From positions 1 through 33,841 of the forward strand of contig CAISYO010000308.1 in the NCBI GenBank assembly GCA_903889745.1: a stretch of 33,841 nucleotides of DNA, read 5' to 3'. Below the pieces are notes generated by a model. The model searched no databases and was not told the origin of the DNA. It was given only the letters and a program-made list of their open reading frames with translations. Position 1 is the stretch's first letter, and each line of letters starts with the position of its first letter. Shown one piece after another: positions 24,004 to 32,217 of this stretch. A program made the position numbers and the translations under genes. The stretch comes from an uncultured Bacteroidota bacterium. GTDB taxonomy: Bacteria > Bacteroidota > Bacteroidia > Flavobacteriales > Flavobacteriaceae.

Positions 24004-25218
24004 TTACAATTCTAATGCTTTTTTCACATTACCGCCCATTAAAATTTCTGCAGGGTTTTCTAATGCTTCTTTTACCGCTACTAAGAACCCTACAGACTCA
24101 CGTCCGTCAATGATTCTGTGGTCATATGATAACGCAACGTACATTACTGGTGCAATTACAATTTGACCGTTTTTAACGATGGCTCTTTCTACGACATTGT
24201 GCATTCCTAAAATACCTGATTGAGGCGGATTTATAATTGGTGTAGATAACATACTTCCGAAAACACCACCATTTGAAATAGTGAAAGTTCCACCGGTCAT
24301 TTCGTCTACCGTAATTTGTCCGTCACGAGCTCTTATCGCTAATCTTTTGATTTCCGCTTCTACTCCTCTAAATGATAATGTTTCAGCCTTTCTCATTACA
24401 GGAACCATTAATCCTTTTGGACCAGAAACCGCCACCGAAATATCACAAAAATCAAATGAAATTTTCTCTTGACCATCAATCATTGAATTCACATCTGGAT
24501 ATAATTGTAATGCACGAGTTACTGCTTTAGTAAAGAACGACATAAAGCCTAATCCTAAACCATGTTTTGCTTTAAACTCTTCTTTGTATTGGTCACGTAA
24601 CGCATAAATAGCCGTCATATCCACTTCATTGAAAGTAGTTAACATCGCTGTTTCGTTTTTAGCCGAAACCAAACGCTCTGCTACTTTTCTGCGCAACATT
24701 GATAATTTTGTTCTTTCTGAACCACGGTTTCCTCCTGTTGGAGTTCCCATTGATGGCACTGCATTTACAGCGTCATCTTTAGTGATTCTTCCGTCTTTAC
24801 CAGTTCCTACTATTTCTGAAGGTTGGATATTTTTTTCTTCTAATATTTTTTTAGCTGCCGGAGAGGGTGCTTGCGTTGCATATGTTGCTGCTGGTGCTGG
24901 AGTCGCTACTGGTGCTGCTGCTTTTGGAGCTTCAACCACTTTTGCTTCTTCTTTTGCTGGAGCTCCACCGTCTGGTTTAGCTGCAGCTGTATCGATTAAA
25001 CAAACTACGGCACCTACTGCTACTGCATCGCCTTCTTCTGCTTTTAATGTAATGATTCCGCTTGCTTCAGCAGGTAATTCTAATGTAGCTTTATCTGAAT
25101 CAACCTCAGCAATCGCTTGGTCTTTTTCTACATAATCACCATCTTTTACTAACCATGTAGCAATTTCTACTTCTTTAATTGATTCCCCTGGAGAAGGAAC
25201 TTTCATTTCTAAAATCAT
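24004..25218 (-). CDS. sucB: 2-oxoglutarate dehydrogenase E2 (dihydrolipoyl succinyltransferase)
   Basis: Core of the 2-oxoglutarate dehydrogenase complex; transfers the succinyl group from lipoamide to CoA in the TCA cycle. The protein has 404 residues, normal. The lipoyl domain (about 1-78) has Lys43 in EVDSDKATLE. An Ala/Pro linker (about 85-112) is followed by the peripheral subunit-binding domain (about 113-150, SPAAKKILEEKNIQPSEIVG), a second linker, and the catalytic domain (about 170-404) with His367 and Asp371 in YDHRIIDGRES. It follows sucA by 60 bases holding a small palindrome-like repeat and ends with a strong terminator. E3 is not in the window. Confidence 0.97.
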   Translation of the reverse strand: MILEMKVPSPGESIKEVEIATWLVKDGDYVEKDQAIAEVDSDKATLELPAEASGIITLKAEEGDAVAVGAVVCLIDTAAAKPDGGAPAKEEAKVVEAPKAAAPVATPAPAATYATQAPSPAAKKILEEKNIQPSEIVGTGKDGRITKDDAVNAVPSMGTPTGGNRGSERTKLSMLRRKVAERLVSAKNETAMLTTFNEVDMTAIYALRDQYKEEFKAKHGLGLGFMSFFTKAVTRALQLYPDVNSMIDGQEKISFDFCDISVAVSGPKGLMVPVMRKAETLSFRGVEAEIKRLAIRARDGQITVDEMTGGTFTISNGGVFGSMLSTPIINPPQSGILGMHNVVERAIVKNGQIVIAPVMYVALSYDHRIIDGRESVGFLVAVKEALENPAEILMGGNVKKALEL

Positions 25219-25241
25219 ATCTTTTTATTTTAAAAAGTTTA

Positions 25242-25260
25242 CCCTTTGACAAGCTCAGGG
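25242..25260. repeat. Short CCCTTTGACAAGCTCAGGG repeat in the sucA-sucB gap
   Basis: A 19-base motif with complementary ends (CCCT and AGGG). It resembles a short palindrome that I recall as scattered in intergenic DNA of Bacteroidota genomes. It lies 24 bases upstream of the sucB ATG on the transcribed strand. Confidence 0.45.
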
Positions 25261-25278
25261 CGATAATTGAGTTGTTTT

Positions 25279-28050
25279 TTATTGAAATAATGTTTTATCA
25301 AACACCATGGCAATGGCATTTTTTTGACGCTTTTTAGAACGTTCATAACTTCCTGCTGCCGGGGCACTGTATGCTTTTGGTGATGCCAATCTTAATTTTA
25401 CTAAATCAAAATTCATCAACATATAACCATAAGCTCCCATATTTTTAGGCTCTTCTTGTGCCCAAACATAATCATCAACATTTGGATACGTGTCGATAAT
25501 TGCTTTGATTTGGTACACTGCTAATGGGAATAATTGCTCTAATCGAACTACTGCTACATCATTTCTACCTAATTCTTCACGTTGCGCAATAATGTCAAAA
25601 TATACTTTACCTGTACAGAAAACCAATGTTTTGATGGCTTTTTTATCCGTTACTTTTGGATCATCTAATACTTCTTGGAATTGGCCGTTTGCTAAATCGT
25701 CCATTGAAGATACTACATCAGAATGACGTAATAAACTTTTTGGAGAAAATACTACCAATGGCTTACGGAATTCTGTTTTTAACTGTCTTCTCATCAAATG
25801 GAAGAAGTTAGCTGGTGAAGTTACATCGGCAATATACATGTTGTGTTTTGCACACATTTGTAAATAACGCTCCATACGTGCAGATGAATGTTCTGCTCCT
25901 TGGTTTTCATACCCGTGAGGCAACAACATTACCAATCCGTTTTGGTTATTCCACTTGTCTTCTCCTGCAGAAATGTATTGGTCAATCATAATTTGTGCTC
26001 CGTTAGAGAAATCTCCAAACTGTGCTTCCCAAATTACTAAGGTTTTTGGCGATGCTAATGCATATCCATATTCAAACCCTAAAACACCATATTCTGAAAG
26101 ATGTGAATTATAGATATAAAAGTTTCCTTTTTTATCTTTTATGTTGTCTAAAAGAATTACTTCTTCTTCTGAATCTTCTACTTTAACTACCGCATGACGG
26201 TGCGAAAATGTTCCTCTTTCAACGTCTTGCCCAGAAATACGCACGTCAAAACCTTCAGACATTAGAGAACCATAAGCTAATAATTCGCCCATTGCCCAAT
26301 CTAAGGTATTGGTCTCCACCATATTTTTTCGATCGCCGATTAACTTCGTAATCTTGCTGATGAATTTTTTATCCGATGGAAGTTCGGTAATGGTTTTAGC
26401 GATCTCGGTAAGTTGTTTTTTATCGAATTTAGTATCGAATTTTTGAAGCATTACATCATCCGAAACTTGTTTATAACCTTCCCACTCATTTTCCATGAAT
26501 GGAGTAATTATGGTTAAGTCTTTTTTACGAGAGGCTTCTAAATTTTCATCTAATTTTGCTTTGTAAGCTTCTTCTAATTCTTTTACAAACCCTGCAGAAA
26601 TAACACTTTCTTGCATTAATTTTTCAGCATAAATATCTCTTGGATTTTTATGTTTTGAAATTAATTTATATAAAACAGGCTGTGTAAAACGAGGTTCGTC
26701 GCCTTCGTTATGACCATATTTTCTGTATCCTAATAAATCGATGAAAACATCAGTTCCAAATTCCATTCGGTAATCTAAAGCAAACAACATCGCATGAACT
26801 ACTGCTTCTGCATCATCTGCATTTACGTGTAAAACTGGCGATAGCGTTACTTTAGCCACATCCGTACAATAGGTTGACGAACGTGCATCTAAATAATTGG
26901 TAGTAAATCCTACTTGGTTATTGATCACTAAGTGAATAGTTCCTCCTGTTTTGTAACCATCTAACTTAGCCATTTGAATAATTTCATACACAATACCTTG
27001 ACCCGCTACTGCGGCATCACCGTGAACGGCAATAGGTATTACTTTTGAAAAATCATTTGGATAATTTCTATCTTGTTTTGCTCTAGTAATTCCTTCAATA
27101 ACGGCTCCTACAGTTTCTAAGTGCGAAGGATTTGGCGCTAAATTTAAATTAATTTTCTTGCCTGAATCGGTTATTCTATCTGAGGTTAACCCTAGGTGAT
27201 ATTTAACGTCACCATCAAAGTTAGCGTCTTCGTCATAGTCTTTTCCGTCAAATTCAGAGAAGATATTTTGAGTATTTTTTCCAAAGATGTTTGCCAATAC
27301 ATTCAAACGACCTCTATGTGCCATTCCCATTACAAACTGCTCTACGCCTTTATCAGCAGCAGCTTCTACTAAAGCGTCTAATGCAGGAATTACCGCTTCA
27401 CAACCTTCTAAAGAAAAACGTTTTTGACCCACATATTTAGTGTGTAAGAAGTTTTCAAAAGAAACAGCTTCGTTTAATTTTTTAAGAATATGCTTTTTCT
27501 TGTCAGATGAAAAATTAGGTAAATTATCGTTGATGTCTAAACGATTTTTAATCCATTCTAATTTGTGTGGTTCACGAATGTACATGTACTCCACACCAAT
27601 AGATTGACAATAAACGTTTTCTAAATGTTTGATAATATCAGCCAAAGTACAAGGCTTCATATTCACCATTTTAGCCGCATCAAAAACCGTATTCAAATCG
27701 GTTTGAGATAAACCAAAATTTTCAAGTGCTAACGAAGGTCCGTGAACTCTTCTATCTCTTACTGGGTTTGTTTTGGTAAATAAATGTCCGCGTGTTCTAT
27801 AACCTTCAATTAATTTTAGAACATTGAACTCTTTTTGCATTTTTTCAGAAATTTCGCCTGAATCACCCGAAGCAGCATAAGCCACTTGTTGTCCTATTTC
27901 ATCAGAACCATAACCCGATTGAGCAAAATCAAATCCTTGAAAAAAACTTCTCCAGCTTGGCTCAACGCTGTCTGGATTTTGTAAATATTGTTCGTATAAA
28001 TCGGCAAAAAAAGCCGTGTGTGCAGCGTTTAAAAAGGAAAACCTATCCAT
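25279..28050 (-). CDS. sucA: 2-oxoglutarate dehydrogenase E1
   Basis: Thiamine-diphosphate enzyme that decarboxylates 2-oxoglutarate and succinylates the E2 lipoyl group. The protein has 923 residues, near the family's usual 930. The N-terminal segment MDRFSFLNAAHTAFFADLYE is the E2/E3-interaction region. GMAHRGRLNVLANIFGK and the HYHLGLTSDR-type stretch (KYHLGLTSDR) are E1 signatures. IAVHGDAAVAGQGIVYE is part of the ThDP site, and LLPHGYENQGAEHSSAR is typical of the second catalytic half. The ATG at 28050 is chosen because an in-frame TTG at 28092 lies inside the -7 promoter element. It is transcribed with sucB from the promoter at 28090-28121. Confidence 0.97.
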   Translation of the reverse strand: MDRFSFLNAAHTAFFADLYEQYLQNPDSVEPSWRSFFQGFDFAQSGYGSDEIGQQVAYAASGDSGEISEKMQKEFNVLKLIEGYRTRGHLFTKTNPVRDRRVHGPSLALENFGLSQTDLNTVFDAAKMVNMKPCTLADIIKHLENVYCQSIGVEYMYIREPHKLEWIKNRLDINDNLPNFSSDKKKHILKKLNEAVSFENFLHTKYVGQKRFSLEGCEAVIPALDALVEAAADKGVEQFVMGMAHRGRLNVLANIFGKNTQNIFSEFDGKDYDEDANFDGDVKYHLGLTSDRITDSGKKINLNLAPNPSHLETVGAVIEGITRAKQDRNYPNDFSKVIPIAVHGDAAVAGQGIVYEIIQMAKLDGYKTGGTIHLVINNQVGFTTNYLDARSSTYCTDVAKVTLSPVLHVNADDAEAVVHAMLFALDYRMEFGTDVFIDLLGYRKYGHNEGDEPRFTQPVLYKLISKHKNPRDIYAEKLMQESVISAGFVKELEEAYKAKLDENLEASRKKDLTIITPFMENEWEGYKQVSDDVMLQKFDTKFDKKQLTEIAKTITELPSDKKFISKITKLIGDRKNMVETNTLDWAMGELLAYGSLMSEGFDVRISGQDVERGTFSHRHAVVKVEDSEEEVILLDNIKDKKGNFYIYNSHLSEYGVLGFEYGYALASPKTLVIWEAQFGDFSNGAQIMIDQYISAGEDKWNNQNGLVMLLPHGYENQGAEHSSARMERYLQMCAKHNMYIADVTSPANFFHLMRRQLKTEFRKPLVVFSPKSLLRHSDVVSSMDDLANGQFQEVLDDPKVTDKKAIKTLVFCTGKVYFDIIAQREELGRNDVAVVRLEQLFPLAVYQIKAIIDTYPNVDDYVWAQEEPKNMGAYGYMLMNFDLVKLRLASPKAYSAPAAGSYERSKKRQKNAIAMVFDKTLFQ

Positions 28051-28089
28051 ATTATGTTGTCTGAAAGACCTATTAATTAAAATATTATG

Positions 28090-28121
28090 CAAAAGTAAAA
28101 CATTTTGTAATAAATCTTCAA
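28090..28121 (-). promoter_or_regulatory. Promoter of sucAB
   Basis: On the minus strand, TTG (28121-28119), 21 bases, then TACTTTTG (28097-28090), a full match to the Bacteroidota consensus. The leader to the sucA ATG is about 35 bases. Its -33 part overlaps the promoter of the divergent gene at 28166. Confidence 0.65.
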
Positions 28122-28138
28122 GGAATTTAATACTTTTA
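28105..28138 (+). promoter_or_regulatory. Promoter of the small beta-barrel gene
   Basis: TTG (28105-28107), 23 bases, then TACTTTTA (28131-28138), seven of eight matches. It points away from sucA, and the two upstream elements interleave. Confidence 0.45.
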
Positions 28139-28165
28139 TAACATTAATTTTTCGAAAATCGATTC

Positions 28166-28711
28166 ATGAAAAAGAATTCTGTAATTTATTTAACATTTTT
28201 AGTAGCTATTGTATTTTTATTTGGTAATAAATTTGAAATTTATGCACAAGAAACAAAAGAAATCAACACAAAAAGTGATTTTTTAAATCGTTTACAATTT
28301 GGTGGCGGATTAGGTTTAGGGATTGGCAATGGTTATGCCGATATTATGGTTGCTCCTAGTGCAATTTACAATTTTAATAGCTATGTATCAGCTGGTTTAG
28401 GTGTGCAATACAACTATGTAAAACAACGTGATTTATACAAAGCGAATATGTATGGTGGAAGTGTAATTGCCTTATTTAACCCACTGGAAGAATTACAAAT
28501 TTCGACCGAATTAGAACAACTAAGAGTAAAAAGAACTTTTAATGATTCTTTTGGAAACAACTCTCAAGATTTTTGGAATACCGCTTTGTTTTTAGGTGCA
28601 GGATATCGCAATGAAAATATGACTGTAGGTGTACGTTATAATGTGTTACACAAAGACCGAGACAATATTTATGCAGAAGCTTTTATGCCGTTTGTTCGAA
28701 TTTATTTCTAA
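28166..28711 (+). CDS. Small outer-membrane beta-barrel protein
   Basis: Protein of 181 residues with a signal peptide (about 1-27, ending in YAQ) and repeated glycine/aromatic amphipathic strands (FGGGLGLGIGNGYADIMVAPS, shortened here to GGGLGLGIGNG), ending in FMPFVRIYF, an aromatic C-terminus fit for outer-membrane insertion. It should form a barrel of about eight strands; cargo or role unknown. Its divergence from sucA with interleaved promoters may explain why such proteins are sometimes named alpha-ketoglutarate decarboxylase; nothing in the sequence supports that enzyme activity. Its last 4 bases overlap the tail of the convergent gene. Confidence 0.8.
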   Translation: MKKNSVIYLTFLVAIVFLFGNKFEIYAQETKEINTKSDFLNRLQFGGGLGLGIGNGYADIMVAPSAIYNFNSYVSAGLGVQYNYVKQRDLYKANMYGGSVIALFNPLEELQISTELEQLRVKRTFNDSFGNNSQDFWNTALFLGAGYRNENMTVGVRYNVLHKDRDNIYAEAFMPFVRIYF

Positions 28712-29058
28712 TATTTATTTCTGAACCACACTTTTTGCCTTTCGCGCTTTAAGACTAAAAATGCTACTTGTTCTGATAATTCTACTAAATCAGAACCATC
28801 TAATTTTTTAATTTGCTCTTCTGGAACATCAATGATGTAAAGTAAATTTAGGTATTCAGCAAATTTGTATTGAATCAATTTGTAGATTTTTTCTTGAACC
28901 AAATTCTTAAATTCAAAAGGGAAAATGCTTGTTGGCACATCTAACGATTCATTGGCTAAAGCAAAATCTTTATTTACTTGCTCAATCAATTTGAAGTACA
29001 AGTGTTCTTCTTCGGCTTGCGAAATTAACGACTCAATAGTTGCTGGTGGGTTATACAT
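28708..29058 (-). CDS. Conserved hypothetical protein
   Basis: Protein of 116 residues without a recognised domain. It is predicted to be mostly helical and mixed in charge, with YNPPATIESLISQAEEEHLY near the start, hydrophobic helices around LIQYKFAEYLNLLYII, and a basic end (RERQKVWFRNKY). No signal peptide or membrane segment is seen. The ATG at 29058 follows a heptad repeat whose right arm ends just before it. It lies 92 bases after the polyprenyl synthetase stop on the same strand, so co-transcription is likely. Function unknown. Confidence 0.75.
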   Translation of the reverse strand: MYNPPATIESLISQAEEEHLYFKLIEQVNKDFALANESLDVPTSIFPFEFKNLVQEKIYKLIQYKFAEYLNLLYIIDVPEEQIKKLDGSDLVELSEQVAFLVLKRERQKVWFRNKY

Positions 29059-29064
29059 TTTTAT

Positions 29065-29152
29065 GATTTATGAATGATGATTAACGATTTTTGATTGTTG
29101 AAGTATTTTTGATTCTAAAATCTGAAATCAGCAGTCTTCAATCTTCAATCTT
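29065..29152. repeat. Heptad inverted repeat, GATTnnn class
   Basis: Plus strand left arm: five units at 29065, 29072, 29079, 29086 and 29093, four starting GATT and one GAAT. After an 18-base spacer that holds another GATTCTA (29111), the right arm has five units at 29118, 29125, 29132, 29139 and 29146 (AAATCTG, AAATCAG, CAGTCTT, CAATCTT, CAATCTT). The array fills the whole gap, touching the polyprenyl synthetase stop codon and ending 6 bases before the ATG of the next gene. Confidence 0.75.
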
Positions 29153-30125
29153 ATACGTTTCTTCCCATTAAATTTTCTCCAAAAGCTTTCAAAATTGCTT
29201 TCTTTTCATCTTCAATGTCCATCTTTTCTAGAGTTTCAAACGCTTTAAAAGTATAGTCTTGTATCGATTTTTTAGTAGCTTCGCTAGCTCCTGATTCATT
29301 AAAAATAGCTTTTACCGAAGCAATTTTATCTGTATTTTCTGCAGGTTGAATCGAAAACAAATGCAATAATTGTTGTTTGTTTTCTTCTGTTGCAAATTCC
29401 ATCGCTTTCAAATACAAATAGGTTTTTTTGTTTTCAATAATATCACCTCCCACTTGTTTTCCAAAGGTTTCTGGGTTTCCAAAAGCATCTAAATAATCGT
29501 CTTGCAATTGAAATGCGATACCTAAATTTAAACCGAAATCATAAATTAAATTGGCATTTTCTTCTGAAGTTTCTGCAACTATTGCTCCCATTTTCATTGC
29601 AGCGCCAACCAAGACCGCCGTTTTATATTCAATCATTTTTAAATATTCGGGAATCGTAACATCATTACGCATTTCAAAATCCACATCATATTGTTGTCCT
29701 TCGCAAACTTCAATTGCTGTTTTACTGAATAATTTTGCTAATTTTTGAAAGGTGATTGGTTCATATTCCTCAAAAAATTGATAGGCCAAAATCAGCATTG
29801 CATCGCCCGATAAAATCCCGGTGTTCAAATCCCATTTTTCATGAACAGTTTGATTGCCTCTTCGCAACGGAGCATCGTCCATAATATCATCATGAATCAA
29901 AGAAAAATTATGAAACACTTCAACCGCAGTTGCTGCTGGAATGGCTTTTTCGCAATCCACATTAAAAACTTCGCTAGCCATTAAAGTTAAAACCGGACGC
30001 ATTCTTTTTCCGCCTAACGATAAAATATATTGAATAGGTTCATATAAATTTTTAGGCTCTTTGTTAGCCACAATTTGCGAAAAATGATGACTCATTTTTT
30101 CTTGATAATAGGATACCGAATGCAT
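29151..30125 (-). CDS. Polyprenyl synthetase (trans-isoprenyl diphosphate synthase)
   Basis: Chain-elongating prenyltransferase that condenses isopentenyl diphosphate with allylic diphosphates to make precursors of quinones, carotenoids or undecaprenol. The protein has 324 residues from the chosen ATG at 30125; longer in-frame starts exist (ATG at 30155, TTG at 30182), but the family begins near MHSVSYYQEK. The first Asp-rich motif is DDIMD (79-83), without the two-residue insertion of E. coli IspA, and the second is LQDDYLDAFG. GGKRMRP is the IPP-binding site. A Phe at the fifth position before the first motif (Phe74) favours a shorter product (C15-C20), but length cannot be settled here. 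Confidence 0.9.
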   Translation of the reverse strand: MHSVSYYQEKMSHHFSQIVANKEPKNLYEPIQYILSLGGKRMRPVLTLMASEVFNVDCEKAIPAATAVEVFHNFSLIHDDIMDDAPLRRGNQTVHEKWDLNTGILSGDAMLILAYQFFEEYEPITFQKLAKLFSKTAIEVCEGQQYDVDFEMRNDVTIPEYLKMIEYKTAVLVGAAMKMGAIVAETSEENANLIYDFGLNLGIAFQLQDDYLDAFGNPETFGKQVGGDIIENKKTYLYLKAMEFATEENKQQLLHLFSIQPAENTDKIASVKAIFNESGASEATKKSIQDYTFKAFETLEKMDIEDEKKAILKAFGENLMGRNV

Positions 30126-30206
30126 TCTTTTGATTTTTTTGCTAAAATACTTCATTATTCTGAAATGAAACGAATTTATCAAGTGTTAAATTTTCGTAAA
30201 AACTTT

Positions 30207-30246
30207 GGAAACTATTTTTGTGTTTAAAGTTTCCGTCATACATTTG
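30207..30246 (+). promoter_or_regulatory. Promoter and candidate operator of the efflux operon
   Basis: TTG (30218-30220), 18 bases, then TACATTTG (30239-30246), a full consensus match 20 bases before the tetR-type ATG. A 7-bp inverted repeat, GGAAACT (30207-30213) and AGTTTCC (30228-30234), encloses the -33 element; the half-site centres are 21 bases apart, two helix turns. I infer an autoregulatory site for the adjacent TetR protein. Confidence 0.55.
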
Positions 30247-30266
30247 CATCGAAATTAAACTGAAAA

Positions 30267-30857
30267 ATGAAAGACCAAATTCTAATTAAAGCAACTGATA
30301 TGTTTTTAACACTCGGATTCAAGAGTGTTACCATGGATGATATTGCAACAGAAATGGGTATTTCAAAAAAAACCATTTATCAACATTACAGCAATAAAGA
30401 CGAGTTAGTAGAAGCTTCTACTATGCATTTGTTTGAAACTATTTCGTGTGGAATTGACGCTATTTGTGCTTTAGGAAATAATCCTGTGGAAGAGTTGTTC
30501 TTAATTAAAGATTTTGTAATGAAAAATTTAAAGAACGAAAGTGCTTCACCCATCTATCAATTACAAAAATATTATCCAAAAATTCATAAATCATTAATGT
30601 TACGGCAATTTGATAAAATGGGCGATTGTGTAGTTGATAATTTACAAAAAGGAATAGAGCAAGGATTATTTAGAAAAGAAATCAACGCCCTATTAATTGC
30701 ACGATTTTATTTTGCAGGAATGACCAGTTTAAAAGACACCGAAATTTTTAACCCAGAACAATTTCCTTCAAAAGAAATTCAAATTGCTTATTTAGAATAT
30801 CACTTGCGAGGAATTTGCACACAAAAAGGCATACAAAAACTAGAACAACTACTATAA
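30267..30857 (+). CDS. TetR/AcrR family transcriptional regulator
   Basis: Dimeric repressor of 196 residues. The N-terminal helix-turn-helix is clear: VTMDDIATEMGISKKTIYQH (about residues 20-39) followed by YSNKDELVEA. The C-terminal ligand domain (about 50-196) is helical and not assignable to a ligand. It is the first gene of a four-gene unit with a TolC-like protein, an adaptor and an RND permease (12 bases before the next gene), so it most likely controls this pump, repressing it until a substrate binds. It is divergent from the polyprenyl synthetase. Confidence 0.92.
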   Translation: MKDQILIKATDMFLTLGFKSVTMDDIATEMGISKKTIYQHYSNKDELVEASTMHLFETISCGIDAICALGNNPVEELFLIKDFVMKNLKNESASPIYQLQKYYPKIHKSLMLRQFDKMGDCVVDNLQKGIEQGLFRKEINALLIARFYFAGMTSLKDTEIFNPEQFPSKEIQIAYLEYHLRGICTQKGIQKLEQLL

Positions 30858-30869
30858 TTAATTTGAAAT

Positions 30870-32210
30870 ATGAAACAAAAACTAACATTACTTTGCTTTA
30901 TCATTACCTCTACGCTGTTTGCACAAGAAGCAAAGAAGTCCTATTCTTTTTCGCTCGAACAAGCCATAGAGCATGCGGTAAAAAACAACTACTCTATGAT
31001 TAATGCTAATAGAGATGTTGAAGCTGCAAAAAAGAAAAAATGGGAAACCACTACCATGGGATTACCACAATTAAATGGTTCTGTTAATTATCAAAATACC
31101 TTTGAATTTACCAAGCAAGGAGCTGCAGCTAATGCATTTAATCCAGCGGCAAATCCAAATGATATTGTTTTATTGGCCTTTGGAACAAAACATGTGGCAA
31201 TTGGTAATTTAACGTTAAGCCAATTAATATTTGATGGTTCGTATTTAGTAGGATTGCAATCGGCAAAAACGTATTTGCAAATTTCTGAAAATGCAAAAAT
31301 TAAGACGGCTCAAGAAATTAGAGAAATAGTAATCAATTCATATGGCAATGTTTTACTGGCAGATGAAAGCATCAAAATTCTAGAAAACAACAAAAAAATT
31401 CTAGAAAAAACATTTGCTGATACTAAAGAGATTTTTAAAAACGGATTGATAGAAGAAGAAAATGTAGAGCAACTTCAAATAACCTTAGCAAGTTTAACCA
31501 GTTCGTTAGAAAATGTAAAACGCCAAAAAAGAATAGCATTAGATATGCTAAAACTACTTTTAGGAATTGAAATTGAAGAAGAACTTATTATTACCGATCA
31601 ATTAAGTGTATTGACACAAAACAACATTGATTTGGTTCTACTGAAAAAAGAATTTGATGCAAAAAACACCATTGATTATCAAATTGGAAAAAACCTAGAA
31701 AAGAGTAAGGAGTTAATGCTTAAATTAGAAAAAAGTAAAGCATTACCCTCATTAGCTGCACAATTGAATTTTGGATATAATTCCTTTGCAAATCAATTTG
31801 ATTTTTTAAATTCCACTCAAAAATGGAATAACTTTTCTAATGTGGGTGTTGGTTTAAATGTTCCTATATTTAGTAGTTTAGGAAGAAGTGCTAGAACACA
31901 ACAAGCTAAAATTGCATTGGAACAAGCTAAAACAGATGTGACAGAAACCGAACAAAAACTAAAATTACAATTTGAAAAAGCTAAAAGCGATTATGAGTTT
32001 AGCATAGAACAATTAGCAACTTCAAAAAGTAATTTAAACTTAGCGGAACGCATTGAAAATAAAAACCAAATTAAATTTAAAGAAGGATTATCAAGCAGTT
32101 TTGATTTAACCGATGCACAGCGCCAACTTTACAGTGCACAACAAACCTACTTACAAGCAATGCTAGATGTTATCAATAAAAAAGCAACTTTAGAAAAACT
32201 ATTAAACTAA
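30870..32210 (+). CDS. TolC family outer-membrane efflux protein
   Basis: Outer-membrane channel of a tripartite pump, 446 residues. A signal peptide (about 1-19, ending LFAQ) precedes SFSLEQAIEHAVKNNYSMI, the usual TolC opening. Two coiled-coil-rich halves follow, with repeats such as AKTYLQISENAKIKTAQEIRE and, in the second half, AKIALEQAKTDVTETEQKL. KEGLSSSFDLTDAQRQLYSA near the C-terminus is a family signature. It lies 12 bases after the TetR gene and 7 bases before the adaptor gene, in one operon. Confidence 0.93.
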   Translation: MKQKLTLLCFIITSTLFAQEAKKSYSFSLEQAIEHAVKNNYSMINANRDVEAAKKKKWETTTMGLPQLNGSVNYQNTFEFTKQGAAANAFNPAANPNDIVLLAFGTKHVAIGNLTLSQLIFDGSYLVGLQSAKTYLQISENAKIKTAQEIREIVINSYGNVLLADESIKILENNKKILEKTFADTKEIFKNGLIEEENVEQLQITLASLTSSLENVKRQKRIALDMLKLLLGIEIEEELIITDQLSVLTQNNIDLVLLKKEFDAKNTIDYQIGKNLEKSKELMLKLEKSKALPSLAAQLNFGYNSFANQFDFLNSTQKWNNFSNVGVGLNVPIFSSLGRSARTQQAKIALEQAKTDVTETEQKLKLQFEKAKSDYEFSIEQLATSKSNLNLAERIENKNQIKFKEGLSSSFDLTDAQRQLYSAQQTYLQAMLDVINKKATLEKLLN

Positions 32211-32217
32211 TTTACCT

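Noticed and set aside
24629..25135. Open frame of 168 residues opposite sucB
   Set aside because: It mirrors the lipoyl, linker and binding domains of sucB; its Ala/Ser-rich sequence comes from the complementary strand.
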